Positions 44,838-55,293 of a stretch of DNA of 64,000 nucleotides are shown piece after piece. The DNA is from Rhizobium sp. Root708 (GTDB lineage Bacteria > Pseudomonadota > Alphaproteobacteria > Rhizobiales > Rhizobiaceae). The DNA lies in contig NZ_LMHV01000012.1 in NCBI RefSeq assembly GCF_001429725.1, positions 372,875 to 436,874 of the forward strand, given 5' to 3'. Both the position numbers and the translations under genes were made by a program. The notes under the pieces are model-generated. The model saw nothing but the letters and a program-made list of their open reading frames with translations. It did not search any database and had not been told where the DNA came from. Positions within the stretch are counted from its first letter, which is position 1, and each line of letters starts with the position of its first letter.

Positions 44838-46259
44838 TCAATTGACCGAGAGGCAGCTCGACGGCAGCTTGTATGCAGTGATCGTCTTGCCGCGATAATA
44901 GCCGTCATTCGCCTGCCATGACCGCATCACCTGCTGTCCGGAAGGGCAGGTGAATGGCTCGTTCGTCACGAAGAGAACATCCTGGCTGGTGGTCGCCGGC
45001 AGCGCGAACGTCTGCTCGTAGTAGTTCTCCGGGGCGCCCTGCGGCGGTCGCGCAAAGATCGTCAGCGGCTCGTCCCTGAGCGTATGGAACATGTCCGCCA
45101 GCAGGTCCCTGTTGTCGCTGACGATGATCGAGACACCGGACTGGCGCGCTAGATCGGCAGCTTCTCGGCTGATTTCGCTCCGGCCAAGGTAGCGTTTCAT
45201 TACTTCGTCGCCGTTGGGCAGGACGAGTTGATGAGCGAAGATGGTGGCCAGTGGGAAAAGGACACTTGCAGCACCGTTGATACACAAAGAGATGCGCAGT
45301 CCCTTTGGCCACAGGCGTTGCAGCAGCCAAACGGCAAGCAGCGTTCCCGCCACATAGGCCGTTACCGCCCAATTCGCATAAGCCTTGGCGATCAGCGCCT
45401 GGAGAGTGATCAGCGCGATTACTGGGGCCGAGAGCCAGATCAGCAGCTGCTCGAACGGCTTGCTGCGTCCGGTGAGTGCGCGGTAGGTCGCCCAGAGGAG
45501 TGCCGCGAACACGATCGGTCCGACGACGCCGAACTGCGCGGCGAAGAACTCGAGGCCGCGGCGTGGATCAATTCCGATGGTGCTCCAGTGCGCGATGTTC
45601 GTCGTGTGCTTGACGGTCGTCGCATCGTGCGTGACGTTCCACCAGAGATTTGGCGAAGCGACCAGCAGGGCGGTCAACACCGCTATGAAGAAATCGCGCC
45701 AGGATATCCGGGCGGACGGCAACAGGATCAGTGCCAGCAGGCCGCCGGGAACCACGAAGAGAATTGCATACTTGGACAGGAACGCGCAGCCGACGCCGAG
45801 CCCCATCACCAGCGCGAGTGCCACGGACCGGCGCTCGCGCAGCCCGAAATAGGCAAACAGCGCGATCGCCAGGAAAAACAGCAGCACGACGTCTGTCGAA
45901 AAGAACACCGACGACAAGGCCACGCCAGGCAGGGTGATGTAGGTTGCCCCGACCCAGCCTTCGACCTCCGGCCCGATGAAACGTTTGCCGATCTTCATCA
46001 GAACCAGAGCCGTCGCCATGTGCACCAGCGGGCCACAAAGCCTTATCCAGAAGATCGACGTCGATCCGGCGAGATCCGTCATCAGGCGAATGACCCAAGC
46101 GATCATCGGTGGTTTCGAATAATAGCCGAAATCGAGATGCTGTGACCAAAGCCAATACTGCGCTTCGTCGACGAACAGGTCGGTGGTGTCGAAGTGAAGC
46201 GCGATCACCCGCCAAAGGGTGACGGCGATGATGACGAAGAGACCTTGCCGTGCGGACAT
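44838..46259 (-). CDS. GT39/ArnT-like membrane glycosyltransferase
   Basis: 473 residues with about 11-12 hydrophobic helices. The first loop has FVDEAQYWLWSQHLDFGYYSKPPMIAWVIRL, the DE-containing catalytic loop of dolichyl- or undecaprenyl-phosphate sugar transferases (PMT/ArnT). The C-terminal periplasmic part is small. It would transfer a sugar from a lipid carrier to lipid A, a protein or another acceptor in the periplasm; the acceptor is unknown. A TTG at 46274 would add five residues. Confidence 0.88.
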   Translation of the reverse strand: MSARQGLFVIIAVTLWRVIALHFDTTDLFVDEAQYWLWSQHLDFGYYSKPPMIAWVIRLMTDLAGSTSIFWIRLCGPLVHMATALVLMKIGKRFIGPEVEGWVGATYITLPGVALSSVFFSTDVVLLFFLAIALFAYFGLRERRSVALALVMGLGVGCAFLSKYAILFVVPGGLLALILLPSARISWRDFFIAVLTALLVASPNLWWNVTHDATTVKHTTNIAHWSTIGIDPRRGLEFFAAQFGVVGPIVFAALLWATYRALTGRSKPFEQLLIWLSAPVIALITLQALIAKAYANWAVTAYVAGTLLAVWLLQRLWPKGLRISLCINGAASVLFPLATIFAHQLVLPNGDEVMKRYLGRSEISREAADLARQSGVSIIVSDNRDLLADMFHTLRDEPLTIFARPPQGAPENYYEQTFALPATTSQDVLFVTNEPFTCPSGQQVMRSWQANDGYYRGKTITAYKLPSSCLSVN

Positions 46260-46359
46260 CAGCCGGATTTCCAATTGAACCGGCCTCCGATCCGCTCGAT
46301 CGGCATGACCATGGCGCTAGGGGGGCGGCGCTCTCGTAGCGGCTAATTGTGACGGAAAT

Positions 46360-46473
46360 TCAAAGGACGCGAAGGGTAGGGGCGATCCGGCTGGCTGCGA
46401 AGCTTTCGAGAATCGCGACCGCCGCAAGAACCGCTATGGCGAGGAAGCAGGAGCCCAGTCCGAGAACAATCAT
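46360..46473 (-). CDS. Candidate 37-residue membrane protein
   Basis: An ATG at 46473 with AAGGA nine bases upstream opens a 37-codon frame: hydrophobic residues ~1-22 (MIVLGLGSCFLAIAVLAAVAIL) then ESFAASRIAPTLRVL. It looks like a single-helix small protein. It lies 100 bases before the GT39-like gene on the same strand. Ranked low because of its length. Confidence 0.4.
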   Translation of the reverse strand: MIVLGLGSCFLAIAVLAAVAILESFAASRIAPTLRVL

Positions 46474-46904
46474 TGCCCAATCCTTTTGACGTCATGTCAG
46501 GGTATTGGGAGCCGTATATCACGAAGCTTGCTTCGAACTTGTAGCAAGCCGGCAACGCCCGCCCCAGTAATTCATAGATGGTTATTCGCATTGTTGCGAA
46601 AGTAGGTGTTCATAAAATGCGCATTAACTTTCACGCAAGGAATTAACCATAAACATTGCACGACACGTCGGAATGGGAAGTTTGACTCGTTCCCACCAGG
46701 CATGACGCCGAACCGTCGTACCGGATCGATCCGGTATCCATCTCTCAAAGCTTTGCAGGATGCATTGATCGGGAAGCCGTGGTCGCCGCTTTAGTGGGCG
46801 TCGGGCAGCCACCCTATTCGTGTTCCGTTGGACAAGGCGGGCGTTTTCAGACCGGTCGCAAGAGCGCCCGGGCAAATGGTTGGGGACAGGCGTTGGGGCA
46901 GGAA
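46474..46904. other. 431-base region upstream of icpA
   Basis: No gene seen. It must carry the promoter of the icpA-che operon. A TTAACCAT element (46643-46650) and another TTAA (46624-46627) resemble CtrA half-sites, but the spacing differs from the usual TTAA-N7-TTAA, so this is weak. A GTG/ATG frame from 46779 runs into icpA but lacks a ribosome-binding site and homology. Confidence 0.45.
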
Positions 46905-48515
46905 ATGCCATCGGATCAGGCTCGAGGAGCACAGGCAGGCAGCCTGCGCGATCGCCTGCGCTTTGTCGGCCTCGATGCCGATCAATGCGATACCGTGCGC
47001 CGCAACCGCCTGCTTCTGCAGCAGCACCTCACCGTCGGTCTGCGTGATCTCTTCCAGAAGCTCCAGTCGTTTCCGGACGCCGCTCGCAATTTCGAGAGCG
47101 AACGGCAGGTCGAACGCCTGCATGATTTGCAGACCTCCCATTGGGATGTGCTGACGGATGCCCGCTTCGACAGTCTCTATGCCGAACGGGTCAAGGTTCT
47201 TTCTGATTCCGAAACCAAGATGGGTCTCGATCCGCGCTGGCATGTCGCCGGCCACGGTGTCGTGCTCGAGCATATCGTCTCAGGCCTCGCCAACGACCTT
47301 GCCGGACGTCCCTTCCTCCCAGGCGCCAAGCGCCGTGCACGCGAGATCACCGATCTGATGACGGCGGTGATCCGTCTGGTTATGGTCGACGTCGAAATCG
47401 CCGTTTCACTGCGCTTCAACGCGTTGCGCGCCTCCCAGCAACGACAGCTTGCCGACCAGCGTAGTGCCGACAAGGCTGAAGTTACCCGCATTTTCGCTGA
47501 CGTGATTGCCGGGCTCGCGGAACGTGACCTGACCGTCCGCGCCGAAGTCGAACCCCAAAGCGCGCACCGCGACATAGCCGAGGCGCTGAACAGCGCGCTC
47601 GATACGCTCCAGCACGAATTCATGAGCATCAGCGAGCGTACGGCAACCGCCGAAACCTCGGTCCAGGCGCTTGGCGATGCCAGCCGGCGCATCGCAGCCG
47701 ATACGTCGGCCCATGCCGAAGAACTGGTCGCTTCGTCCTCCATGCTATCAGGTCTTTCCGACAGCGTGCGCCGCGGCGCAGTCGATAGCCGTGCCGCCGA
47801 GAAGGCCGCGGCTTCGACGCGTCATGCGGCCGAGGAAAGCGGACAGGTCGTCGGCCGGGCGATATCCGCCATGGCCGATATCGAGAAATCCGCCGAGCGC
47901 ATCGGTCAGATCATCGGCTCGATCGACGAGATCGCCTTCCAGACAAACCTTCTTGCGCTCAATGCAGGTATCGAAGCGGCGCGTGCCGGCGACTCCGGCC
48001 GAGGCTTCGCTGTCGTTGCCCAGGAAGTGCGCGCGCTTGCGCAGCGCTCCGCCGACGCGGCCCGTGAAATCAAAACCCTTGTCAGCACGACGAAATCCCA
48101 GGTTGACGCCGGCGTGCAGATGGTCGGTCGCACCCAGGATTCGATCGGCAACATCGTCCGCCAGGTAACCGAGATCAACTCCGCCATCGCAACCGTCGCA
48201 GGCCAGGCCGGCGACCATGCGGATGCGCTCGATACAGTGGTCTCCGAGGTCAGGGGATTGGGCGCGCGTCTCGGCAACTCGGCCGGTGCGGCGCTGCATT
48301 CGGCCGGCGGTGCAGACGATCTGCATACCGTGATCGTCGAGCTCGGCAAGACGGTGCGCGAGTTCCGCATCGCCCGCCAAAAGGCAGAAGCCGACCAGAG
48401 GGCGAGGCGCGTGATCGAAACGCAGCCAACCGTCGCGGCGTTCGAGGAACAGGACGATTCATTGGACTTCATCCGCCCGGCTATCGGCCTCGGTGGAGGG
48501 CGAAATGTTTACTAA
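46905..48515 (+). CDS. icpA: Cytoplasmic globin-type chemoreceptor IcpA
   Basis: 536 residues from the ATG at 46905 (CAGGA just upstream; the product begins MPSDQARGAQAGSLRDRL). No membrane helix. Residues ~15-170 match a globin-coupled sensor domain (LTVGLRDLFQKLQSF, KMGLDPRWHVAGHG); residues ~185-500 form the signalling domain with the hairpin tip IDEIAFQTNLLALNAGIEAARAGDSGRGFAVVAQEVRALAQRS. IcpA (formerly McpE) is the soluble receptor encoded first in rhizobial che operons. The expected haem His in HxxIGLxPxWY is Glu103 here, so haem binding is doubtful. cheS follows after 63 bases. Confidence 0.92.
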   Translation: MPSDQARGAQAGSLRDRLRFVGLDADQCDTVRRNRLLLQQHLTVGLRDLFQKLQSFPDAARNFESERQVERLHDLQTSHWDVLTDARFDSLYAERVKVLSDSETKMGLDPRWHVAGHGVVLEHIVSGLANDLAGRPFLPGAKRRAREITDLMTAVIRLVMVDVEIAVSLRFNALRASQQRQLADQRSADKAEVTRIFADVIAGLAERDLTVRAEVEPQSAHRDIAEALNSALDTLQHEFMSISERTATAETSVQALGDASRRIAADTSAHAEELVASSSMLSGLSDSVRRGAVDSRAAEKAAASTRHAAEESGQVVGRAISAMADIEKSAERIGQIIGSIDEIAFQTNLLALNAGIEAARAGDSGRGFAVVAQEVRALAQRSADAAREIKTLVSTTKSQVDAGVQMVGRTQDSIGNIVRQVTEINSAIATVAGQAGDHADALDTVVSEVRGLGARLGNSAGAALHSAGGADDLHTVIVELGKTVREFRIARQKAEADQRARRVIETQPTVAAFEEQDDSLDFIRPAIGLGGGRNVY

Positions 48516-48578
48516 AACAATGGAATATGACCGCGGCTCACCTTTGCGTGGCCAGGATCAGGGGACAAGGAAAAGCTG

Positions 48579-48875
48579 ATGGCAGCAAAGAAGAATGGGA
48601 AGACGCTGAACCTGTCAGCGATCATCGACCTCAACGAAGCGTCGTCCATGCGTGACAAGTTTCTGTCGCTTCGTGGCAGCGCCCTTTCCATTGATGCTTC
48701 GGCTGTCGAGCGCGTCGGCACCCTCGGCGCGCAGGTTCTCATGGCAGCCGCCAAGACCTGGGACCAGGACAAGCTCGCGTTCACCTTCAGCAAGGCTTCG
48801 GACGCATTTCAGAAAACAATGCAGCTGATTGGTGTCGATATCCACCATCTGCTCGCCAAGGAGATCCGGCAATGA
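48579..48875 (+). CDS. cheS: STAS-domain chemotaxis protein CheS
   Basis: 98 residues, a single STAS fold (ALSIDASAVERVGTLGAQVLMAAAKTWDQDKLAFTFSKASDAFQKTMQLIGVD). In Sinorhizobium meliloti the protein at this position, CheS, binds CheA and speeds dephosphorylation of CheY1 by the sink route. The stop overlaps cheY1 by four bases (ATGA). It lacks an obvious phosphorylatable Ser in the usual DxSG loop (DASAVERV). Confidence 0.9.
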   Translation: MAAKKNGKTLNLSAIIDLNEASSMRDKFLSLRGSALSIDASAVERVGTLGAQVLMAAAKTWDQDKLAFTFSKASDAFQKTMQLIGVDIHHLLAKEIRQ

Positions 48876-49237
48876 AGAAAAAAGTGCTTACCGTGGATGA
48901 TTCACGGACGATCAGGAACATGCTTCTCGTCACCCTCAACAATGCGGGCTTCGAGACGATCCAGGCCGAAGACGGCATCGAGGGCCTCGAGGTTCTGGAA
49001 GAATCCAACCCTGACGTCATCGTCACCGACATCAACATGCCGCGTCTCGACGGTTTTGGCTTCATCGAAGGCGTTCGCCGCAACGAAAAGTATCGCGCGA
49101 TCCCGATCCTGGTCCTGACGACCGAAAGCGACGCGGAAAAGAAGAACCGCGCGCGCCAGGCCGGTGCGACCGGCTGGATCGTAAAGCCTTTCGACCCTGC
49201 CAAGCTGATCGATGCGATTGAGCGTGTAACCGCTTAA
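48872..49237 (+). CDS. cheY1: Chemotaxis response regulator CheY1
   Basis: 121 residues, receiver only: Asp9-Asp10, acceptor Asp53 in VIVTDINMPRLDG, TTES switch and VKPF lysine. In rhizobia CheY1 acts mainly as a phosphate sink that drains CheA and CheY2. It overlaps cheS and is 17 bases before cheA, consistent with CheS, CheY1 and CheA working as one module. Confidence 0.94.
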   Translation: MKKKVLTVDDSRTIRNMLLVTLNNAGFETIQAEDGIEGLEVLEESNPDVIVTDINMPRLDGFGFIEGVRRNEKYRAIPILVLTTESDAEKKNRARQAGATGWIVKPFDPAKLIDAIERVTA

Positions 49238-49254
49238 ACCCAGGAATTTCTCCT

Positions 49255-51522
49255 ATGGATATGAACGAAATCAAAGAGATCTTTTTCCAGGAGTGCGAGG
49301 AGCAGCTCGCCGAACTGGAATCCGGTCTTCTGAAAATGAATGATGGCGATCGCGATCCGGAAACCGTCAATGCGGTGTTCCGTGCCGTCCATTCGATCAA
49401 GGGCGGCGCTGGCGCCTTCGGTCTGGATGATCTCGTCGCTTTCGCGCATGTCTTCGAGACCACACTTGATTGCGTTCGTTCCAACAAGCTTGAGCCGACC
49501 CAGGACGTCCTGAAGGTCATGCTGAAGTCGGCAGACGTCCTGGCTGATCTGACCAACGCTGCCCGCGATGGCGGCAGCGTTGATGAAAGCCGCAGCCGCG
49601 GTCTGGTGAAGGAACTGGAAGCGCTCGCCAACGGCGAGCTGCCGACGGCTTCCGCCGCCGTGGAAGCTCCGGCACCAAAGGCCGCACCCGTTGCCGCCGC
49701 TCCCGCGCCGAAGCCGACCGACGACAGTGGCTTCGAGCCAATTCCCTTCTCCTTCGACGACTTCGGCGACGAAGAGGAGGCGGGTTCCGATATCCCGGCC
49801 TACGAAATCATCTTCAAGCCGCGTTCGGACCTCTATTCCAAGGGCAACGACGCCACCCTGCTGCTCCGCGATCTCTCCCGTCTCGGCGAGATGAGCGTCT
49901 ACTGCAACATGGACGCGCTGCCGAGCCTCGATGAGCTCGACCCGGAAGCCGCTTACTTCTACTGGAACGTCACGCTCAAGACCGACAAGGGCGAGGACGC
50001 GATCCGCACGGTGTTCGAGTTCGCCGAGTGGGACTGCGACCTGCAGATCACCGCTGCCGAAGCCAAGGCGGCTGTTGCCGACGCCGAAGAGCTGCCGATG
50101 ATCCCGGTTCCCTTCGATCTGTCGATCCTCGATGATGGCGCTGCCGAAACCGCGGTCGCGCAGCCGAGGAGCGATGCAGCCGCTGCCGTGGCTACCGCCG
50201 AGACTGCTTCGAACGTCACGCAGATTGCTGCAGCCCGTGTCGAAAAGAAGGAAACCGCCAACGCTGCCGCCGCAAACGCTGCCGCAGCCGCGCAGAACAA
50301 CGCCGCCGCCGGTGCCGGTCAGACGATCCGTGTCGATCTCGACCGCGTCGATCGCCTGATCAACCTCGTCGGCGAGCTCGTCATTAACCAGGCGATGCTC
50401 TCGCAGAGCGTCATCGAAAACGATACGACCGGCACGTCATCGATCAACATGGGTCTCGAGGAGCTGCAGCAGCTCACCCGCGAGATCCAGGATTCGGTCA
50501 TGGCGATCCGCGCGCAGCCGGTAAAGCCGGTCTTCCAGCGCATGTCGCGTATCGTCCGCGAAGTCGCGGATATGGTCGGCAAGTCGATCCGCCTCGTGAC
50601 CGAAGGTGAAAACACCGAAGTCGACAAGACTGTCATCGACAAGCTCGCTGAGCCTCTGACCCACATGATCCGCAATGCCGTCGACCACGGCATCGAAAGC
50701 CCCGAAAAGCGCACTGCCGCAGGCAAGGATCCCGAGGGCACGATCAAGCTCACCGCCAAGCATCGTTCCGGCCGCATCCTGATCGAGCTTCAGGACGACG
50801 GCGCGGGCATCAACCGCGAACGCGTCAAGCAGAAGGCCATCGACAACGACCTGATCTCGCCGGACGCCAACCTGACGGACGAGGAAATCGACAACCTGAT
50901 CTTCGCGCCGGGCTTCTCCACCGCCGACAAGATCTCCGACATCTCCGGTCGCGGCGTCGGCATGGACGTCGTCAAGCGTTCGATCCAGGCACTCGGTGGC
51001 CGTATCAACATCACCTCCAGGCCGGGCCACGGCTCCGTCTTCACGATGAGCCTGCCGCTGACGCTCGCCGTTCTCGACGGCATGGTTGTCACGGTCGCCG
51101 GCCAGACGCTGGTCGTGCCGTTGACCGCTATCGTCGAGACACTGCAGCCGGAAGCCGCCGCGATCCACTCTTTCGGTGCGGGCCACCGCCTGATCTCGAT
51201 CCGCAACAGCTTCTGCCCGCTGGTCGATGTCGGTCGCATCCTGAACTTCCGCGCCACCCAGGCCAATCCGGTGGATGGCGTTGCCCTTCTCGTGGAATCC
51301 GAAGGTGGCGGACAGCGCGCGCTCATGGTCGACGCGATCCAGGGTCAGCGTCAGGTCGTCATCAAGAGCCTCGAGGCGAACTACACGCATGTTCCGGGCA
51401 TCGCTGCCGCAACCATCCTCGGTGATGGCCGCGTGGCGCTCATTCTGGACGTCGATGCTGTGGTCGGTGCTTCGCGCGGTCAAGCGCTGAAGCAGGACGT
51501 ATCGCTGGCAGCGGTGGGTTGA
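49255..51522 (+). CDS. cheA: Chemotaxis histidine kinase CheA
   Basis: 755 residues, class II kinase. P1: phospho-acceptor His46 in [18 protein letters not shown]2-like region around residues 180-290 is followed by an Ala-rich linker ([19 protein letters not shown]). P3/P4: [52 protein letters not shown]5: [25 protein letters not shown] to the end. It phosphorylates CheY1, CheY2 and CheB according to receptor state. The gene has AGGA ~10 bases upstream and is four bases before cheW. Confidence 0.96.
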   Translation: MDMNEIKEIFFQECEEQLAELESGLLKMNDGDRDPETVNAVFRAVHSIKGGAGAFGLDDLVAFAHVFETTLDCVRSNKLEPTQDVLKVMLKSADVLADLTNAARDGGSVDESRSRGLVKELEALANGELPTASAAVEAPAPKAAPVAAAPAPKPTDDSGFEPIPFSFDDFGDEEEAGSDIPAYEIIFKPRSDLYSKGNDATLLLRDLSRLGEMSVYCNMDALPSLDELDPEAAYFYWNVTLKTDKGEDAIRTVFEFAEWDCDLQITAAEAKAAVADAEELPMIPVPFDLSILDDGAAETAVAQPRSDAAAAVATAETASNVTQIAAARVEKKETANAAAANAAAAAQNNAAAGAGQTIRVDLDRVDRLINLVGELVINQAMLSQSVIENDTTGTSSINMGLEELQQLTREIQDSVMAIRAQPVKPVFQRMSRIVREVADMVGKSIRLVTEGENTEVDKTVIDKLAEPLTHMIRNAVDHGIESPEKRTAAGKDPEGTIKLTAKHRSGRILIELQDDGAGINRERVKQKAIDNDLISPDANLTDEEIDNLIFAPGFSTADKISDISGRGVGMDVVKRSIQALGGRINITSRPGHGSVFTMSLPLTLAVLDGMVVTVAGQTLVVPLTAIVETLQPEAAAIHSFGAGHRLISIRNSFCPLVDVGRILNFRATQANPVDGVALLVESEGGGQRALMVDAIQGQRQVVIKSLEANYTHVPGIAAATILGDGRVALILDVDAVVGASRGQALKQDVSLAAVG

Positions 51523-51526
51523 GATT

Positions 51527-51994
51527 ATGTCGTACGCCGTAAAAAGTCTGAATGAGGCGGATCGCGAACTGATCGCGTTCCGTGTCGGGGATCAGGAGTT
51601 TTGCGTAAACATCATGTCGGTTCGCGAGATCCGCGGCTGGACGCCGGCAACGGCTATGCCGCACTCGCCTTCCTACATGAAGGGTGTCATCAACCTGCGC
51701 GGTGCCGTGTTGCCGATCATCGATCTGTCTGCCCGCCTGGGTATGACGGCCGCTGAACCGACTGCGCGCCACGTCATCATCGTGGCGCAGGTCCGCACCA
51801 AGGTGGTGGGCCTGCTGGTCGATGCGGTATCCGACATTCTGACCGTCAACCAAGAGCATGTGCAGCCCACGCCTGAGATCGCTTCCGAACTGCAGCGCCA
51901 GTTCGCGCGCGGTATCCTGGCGATCGACAAGCGCATGATCTGCCTCCTCGAACTCGAGGCGATTTTCCCGGATATCGAAAGCGAAGCCGCATGA
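51527..51994 (+). CDS. cheW: Chemotaxis coupling protein CheW
   Basis: 155 residues: [60 protein letters not shown]. CheW links receptors to CheA. Presence of cheW inside the operon is as in Sinorhizobium and Rhizobium; Agrobacterium fabrum lacks it here. It overlaps cheR by four bases. Confidence 0.95.
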   Translation: MSYAVKSLNEADRELIAFRVGDQEFCVNIMSVREIRGWTPATAMPHSPSYMKGVINLRGAVLPIIDLSARLGMTAAEPTARHVIIVAQVRTKVVGLLVDAVSDILTVNQEHVQPTPEIASELQRQFARGILAIDKRMICLLELEAIFPDIESEAA

Positions 51995-52902
51995 ATGTCA
52001 TGAGTGCAAAGGACGCGCGGCAGGGCAGTCCCGACGAGGTATTGGCGAGCGGCGAGTATCCGCTGACCCGCCGTGACCTCACGGAAATCGCCGCGATGAT
52101 CTACTCGGATGCCGGGATCTACCTGAACGAGACCAAGGCCTCGCTCGTCTACTCGCGTCTGTCGAAGCACATCCGCAATCTCGGCCTGTCGGGCTTCCGG
52201 GAATATTGCTCACTGGTGTCGTCGCCGGCGGGGGCAGCCCCACGCCGCGAGATGCTCTCGCATCTGACGACGAACTTCACCCGCTTCTTCCGCGAGAACC
52301 ATCACTTCGAGCATCTGCGTGATCACGTGCTGCCCGAACTGCTGCATCGCGCCAAGACGGGTGGCCGCGTGCGCATCTGGTCGGCTGCCTCGTCGGATGG
52401 GCAGGAGCCCTATTCGATCGCGCTGACGGTTCTTTCGATGATGCCCAACATCGCCGACTACGACTTCAAGATCCTCGCGACCGATATCGACCCGAAGATC
52501 CTGGCAATCGCTCGTGCCGGTGCCTATGACGAGAACGCCCTCGAAACCGTGTCGCCTGCCATGCGCAAGCAATGGTTTAGCGAAGTCAACGTCCAGGGCC
52601 GGCGCAAGTTTCAGGTCGACGACCGCGTCAAGCGGCTGATTACCTATAACGAACTGAACCTGATGGCGCAGTGGCCGTTCAAGGGCAAGTTCGACGTCAT
52701 CTTCTGTCGAAATGTCGTCATCTATTTCGACGAGCCGACGCAGATGCGCATCTGGTCTCGCTTCGCCGAACTGCTGCCGGAAGGTGGCCATCTCTATATC
52801 GGCCATTCCGAGCGCGTGTCAGGCGACGCCAAGAACGTCTTCGACAACATCGGCATCACGACCTACCGCTATACGACCAAGGGCGTGGGGAGGAAGGCAT
52901 GA
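51991..52902 (+). CDS. cheR: Chemoreceptor methyltransferase CheR
   Basis: 303 residues. N-terminal helical domain ([30 protein letters not shown]), then the SAM domain: [65 protein letters not shown] and [12 protein letters not shown]. It methylates glutamates on receptors for adaptation. ATGA overlaps on both sides couple it with cheW and cheB. Confidence 0.96.
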   Translation: MNVMSAKDARQGSPDEVLASGEYPLTRRDLTEIAAMIYSDAGIYLNETKASLVYSRLSKHIRNLGLSGFREYCSLVSSPAGAAPRREMLSHLTTNFTRFFRENHHFEHLRDHVLPELLHRAKTGGRVRIWSAASSDGQEPYSIALTVLSMMPNIADYDFKILATDIDPKILAIARAGAYDENALETVSPAMRKQWFSEVNVQGRRKFQVDDRVKRLITYNELNLMAQWPFKGKFDVIFCRNVVIYFDEPTQMRIWSRFAELLPEGGHLYIGHSERVSGDAKNVFDNIGITTYRYTTKGVGRKA

Positions 52903-53942
52903 GCGTACCCGCACGTGTTCTCGTCGTCGATGACTCCGCCACCATGCGTGGATTGATCACCGCCGTGCTCAGCGCCGACCCCGAGGTCAGCGTCATCGGT
53001 CAGGCCGGCGACGCACTTGAGGCGCGCGAGGCGATCAAGAAGCTCAATCCCGACGTCGTGACCCTCGACATCGAGATGCCGAACATGAACGGCCTCGATT
53101 TCCTCGAGAAGATCATGCGCCTGCGCCCGATGCCCGTCATCATGGTCTCGACGCTGACGCACCGCGGTGCCGACGCCTCGCTGGCAGCACTCGAAATCGG
53201 CGCCTTCGATTGCGTCGGCAAGCCGCTGCCGGGTGATGCACGCCCGTTTGGCGACCTCGCCGAGAAGGTGAAGGCTGCTGCCCGTTCGCAGCGGCGTCAA
53301 TACACGCAGCCCGCGCCCGCCACGCCGCCGCCAGCCGTTGCCGATTTCCGCGTCGGACGCAAGATCGTTGCGATCGGATCGTCGACCGGCGGCGTCGAGG
53401 CCTTGATCGCCGTGTTGCAGAAATTCCCGGCGAATTGCCCGCCGACCGTCATTACGCAGCATATGCCGCCGACCTTCACGAAGAGCTTCGCGGAGCGTCT
53501 CAACCGGCTCTGTGCTCCTGTCGTGCAGGAAGCGACCGACGGCGCGCGTCTCGAGATCGGCAAGATCTATCTTGCACCGGGCGGCGAACGCCACTTGCAG
53601 GTCACGAGCGCGCACGCTCCCTGCTGCCGCCTTATCGAGCGCGACCCGGTGAACGGTCACAGACCGTCCGTCGATGTGTTGTTCGATTCGGTCGCCGAAC
53701 TGGCCGGCCGCAACGCGGTCGGTGTGATTCTGACTGGTATGGGGCGCGATGGTGCCGCGGGTCTTCTGAAGATGCGCCACGCCGGTGCACGCACCCTTGG
53801 CCAGAACGAAAAGACCTCCGTGGTCTATGGAATGCCCAGGGTCGCTTACGAACTTGGTGCCGTCGAGCAGCAATTGCCCCTCAATGCTATCGGCGAAGAA
53901 ATCTTAAAAATGACAGCCGCCCGAAAGGAAGGAACTGACTAA
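52899..53942 (+). CDS. cheB: Chemotaxis methylesterase/glutamine deamidase CheB
   Basis: 347 residues from the ATG at 52899 (AGGAAGG upstream). Receiver: acceptor Asp57 in [14 protein letters not shown] Gln/Pro-rich linker follows, then the esterase with Ser162 (AIGSSTGG), His188 (ITQHMPP) and the Asp of [12 protein letters not shown]. It removes receptor methyl groups when phosphorylated by CheA. It overlaps cheR by four bases and cheY2 by one (TAATG). Confidence 0.96.
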   Translation: MSVPARVLVVDDSATMRGLITAVLSADPEVSVIGQAGDALEAREAIKKLNPDVVTLDIEMPNMNGLDFLEKIMRLRPMPVIMVSTLTHRGADASLAALEIGAFDCVGKPLPGDARPFGDLAEKVKAAARSQRRQYTQPAPATPPPAVADFRVGRKIVAIGSSTGGVEALIAVLQKFPANCPPTVITQHMPPTFTKSFAERLNRLCAPVVQEATDGARLEIGKIYLAPGGERHLQVTSAHAPCCRLIERDPVNGHRPSVDVLFDSVAELAGRNAVGVILTGMGRDGAAGLLKMRHAGARTLGQNEKTSVVYGMPRVAYELGAVEQQLPLNAIGEEILKMTAARKEGTD

Positions 53943-54331
53943 TGTCAATCGCAGAGAAAATTAAAGTTCTGATCGTCGACGATCAGGTCACCAGCCGTCT
54001 GCTGCTCAGCGACGCTCTGACCCAGCTCGGCTTCAAGCAGATCACGTCCGCCGGCGACGGCGAGCAGGGCATGAAGATCATGGCCCAGCAGCCGCATCAC
54101 CTCGTCATCTCGGACTTCAACATGCCGAAGATGGATGGCCTCGGTCTGCTCCAGGCGGTCCGCAGCAACCCGGCGACGAAGAAGGCTGCCTTCATCATCC
54201 TGACGGCCCAGGGCGACCGCGCACTCGTCACCAAGGCTGCTCAACTCGGTGCCAACAACGTGCTGGCCAAGCCCTTCACGATCGAGAAGATGAAAGCGGC
54301 TATCGAAGCCGTATTTGGAGCATTGAAATGA
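53942..54331 (+). CDS. cheY2: Chemotaxis response regulator CheY2
   Basis: 129 residues, receiver only, acceptor Asp58 in [20 protein letters not shown] switch and AKPFT lysine. In S. meliloti CheY2-P is the main motor-binding regulator that slows the unidirectional flagellar motor. Same length and Asp position as that protein. Overlaps cheB and cheD. Confidence 0.94.
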   Translation: MSIAEKIKVLIVDDQVTSRLLLSDALTQLGFKQITSAGDGEQGMKIMAQQPHHLVISDFNMPKMDGLGLLQAVRSNPATKKAAFIILTAQGDRALVTKAAQLGANNVLAKPFTIEKMKAAIEAVFGALK

Positions 54332-54882
54332 ATGTCGAGGTTGCAGCCCGCCGCGTGCACATCATTCAGGGCGAATGGAAGGTCCTGAATGATCCGAACG
54401 CGGTCTTGACGACCATTCTTGGTTCGTGTGTGGCTGCATGCCTTCGGGATCCCGTGGCCGGCGTTGGGGGAATGAATCACTTTCTTCTGCCGGGCACTGC
54501 TAACACGCCGATGACCGGCGGCGATGCCACGCGTTACGGCGTGCATCTGATGGAACTGCTGATCAACGGTCTTTTGAAGCAGGGCGCGCGGCGCGACCGC
54601 CTGGAAGCCAAGATCTTCGGCGGGGCAAAGACGATCTCGACGTTCTCGAACGTCGGCGAGCAGAATGCCGCGTTTGCCGTGCAGTTCCTGAAGGATGAAG
54701 GCATTCCTGTCGTGGGCTCCAGCACGGGCGGCGATCACGGACGCAAACTTGAGTACTGGCCGGTTTCCGGTCGGGCTCGGCAATACCCCCTGACGGGTGC
54801 GGAAACACAGAGAACCGTCGCGCTCGAACAGCGCCCGGTGGCTCCGCAAAAGCCGGTCGAAAGCAGCATCGAATTCTTCTGA
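54328..54882 (+). CDS. cheD: Chemoreceptor glutamine deamidase CheD
   Basis: 184 residues. Catalytic Cys34 in [15 protein letters not shown] and His51 in [10 protein letters not shown], then [10 protein letters not shown] and [16 protein letters not shown]. It deamidates receptor glutamines. The C-terminus ends SSIEFF, similar to the DFDFF end of CheT. Overlaps cheY2 by four bases; cheT follows after 12 bases. Confidence 0.94.
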   Translation: MNVEVAARRVHIIQGEWKVLNDPNAVLTTILGSCVAACLRDPVAGVGGMNHFLLPGTANTPMTGGDATRYGVHLMELLINGLLKQGARRDRLEAKIFGGAKTISTFSNVGEQNAAFAVQFLKDEGIPVVGSSTGGDHGRKLEYWPVSGRARQYPLTGAETQRTVALEQRPVAPQKPVESSIEFF

Positions 54883-54894
54883 GGCGAAATACGG

Positions 54895-55287
54895 ATGACC
54901 TTCAATACGCAATCGGACCAGCCATCGCCTTCAGAAGCGCTCCCCGACGTTCTCATGCGGATCGTTTCGGAGCTGCATGATGTCGCCTACCTGATCGAAC
55001 GGATCGAACCGCAGCTTCTGGAGCTCGGCGGCGGCGCCGCGTTTCTCAATTCTCCCGAAAGCATGAAGGTCATGCAGGGCATCGATCTCGCCGTCCAGAA
55101 GACGCGCGGGCTCGCGGAGTTCATCGACACCATCACCGGCGAAATACCGCAGAGCTGGGTGGTCGATGTCGCGACGGCACTCAGCCTGGTGAAATTGAGC
55201 GAAATGCAGCGTGCGCTGGGCGGTGGCATGCGTCACGGGCATTCGCAGCCTCTCAACAAGGCCGCAGGCGATTTTGACTTCTTCTGA
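54895..55287 (+). CDS. cheT: Chemotaxis protein CheT (CheZ-like)
   Basis: 130 residues, mainly helical. MQGIDLAVQKTRGL contains Asp64-x3-Gln68, the DxxxQ signature of CheZ-type phosphatases, and the protein ends in AAGDFDFF, an acidic aromatic tail reminiscent of the CheY-binding end of CheZ. CheT in S. meliloti has been described as a CheZ-like factor in signal termination. It closes the che operon; fliF follows after 105 bases. Confidence 0.88.
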   Translation: MTFNTQSDQPSPSEALPDVLMRIVSELHDVAYLIERIEPQLLELGGGAAFLNSPESMKVMQGIDLAVQKTRGLAEFIDTITGEIPQSWVVDVATALSLVKLSEMQRALGGGMRHGHSQPLNKAAGDFDFF

Positions 55288-55293
55288 TTAGAC

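Noticed and set aside
46343..46591. 82-codon minus-strand frame upstream of the GT39-like gene
   Set aside because: Composition is poor; a different frame here holds a more convincing 37-residue membrane protein.
46624..46650. CtrA binding site upstream of icpA
   Set aside because: Only half-site matches (TTAA and TTAACCAT), with spacing unlike the TTAA-N7-TTAA consensus.
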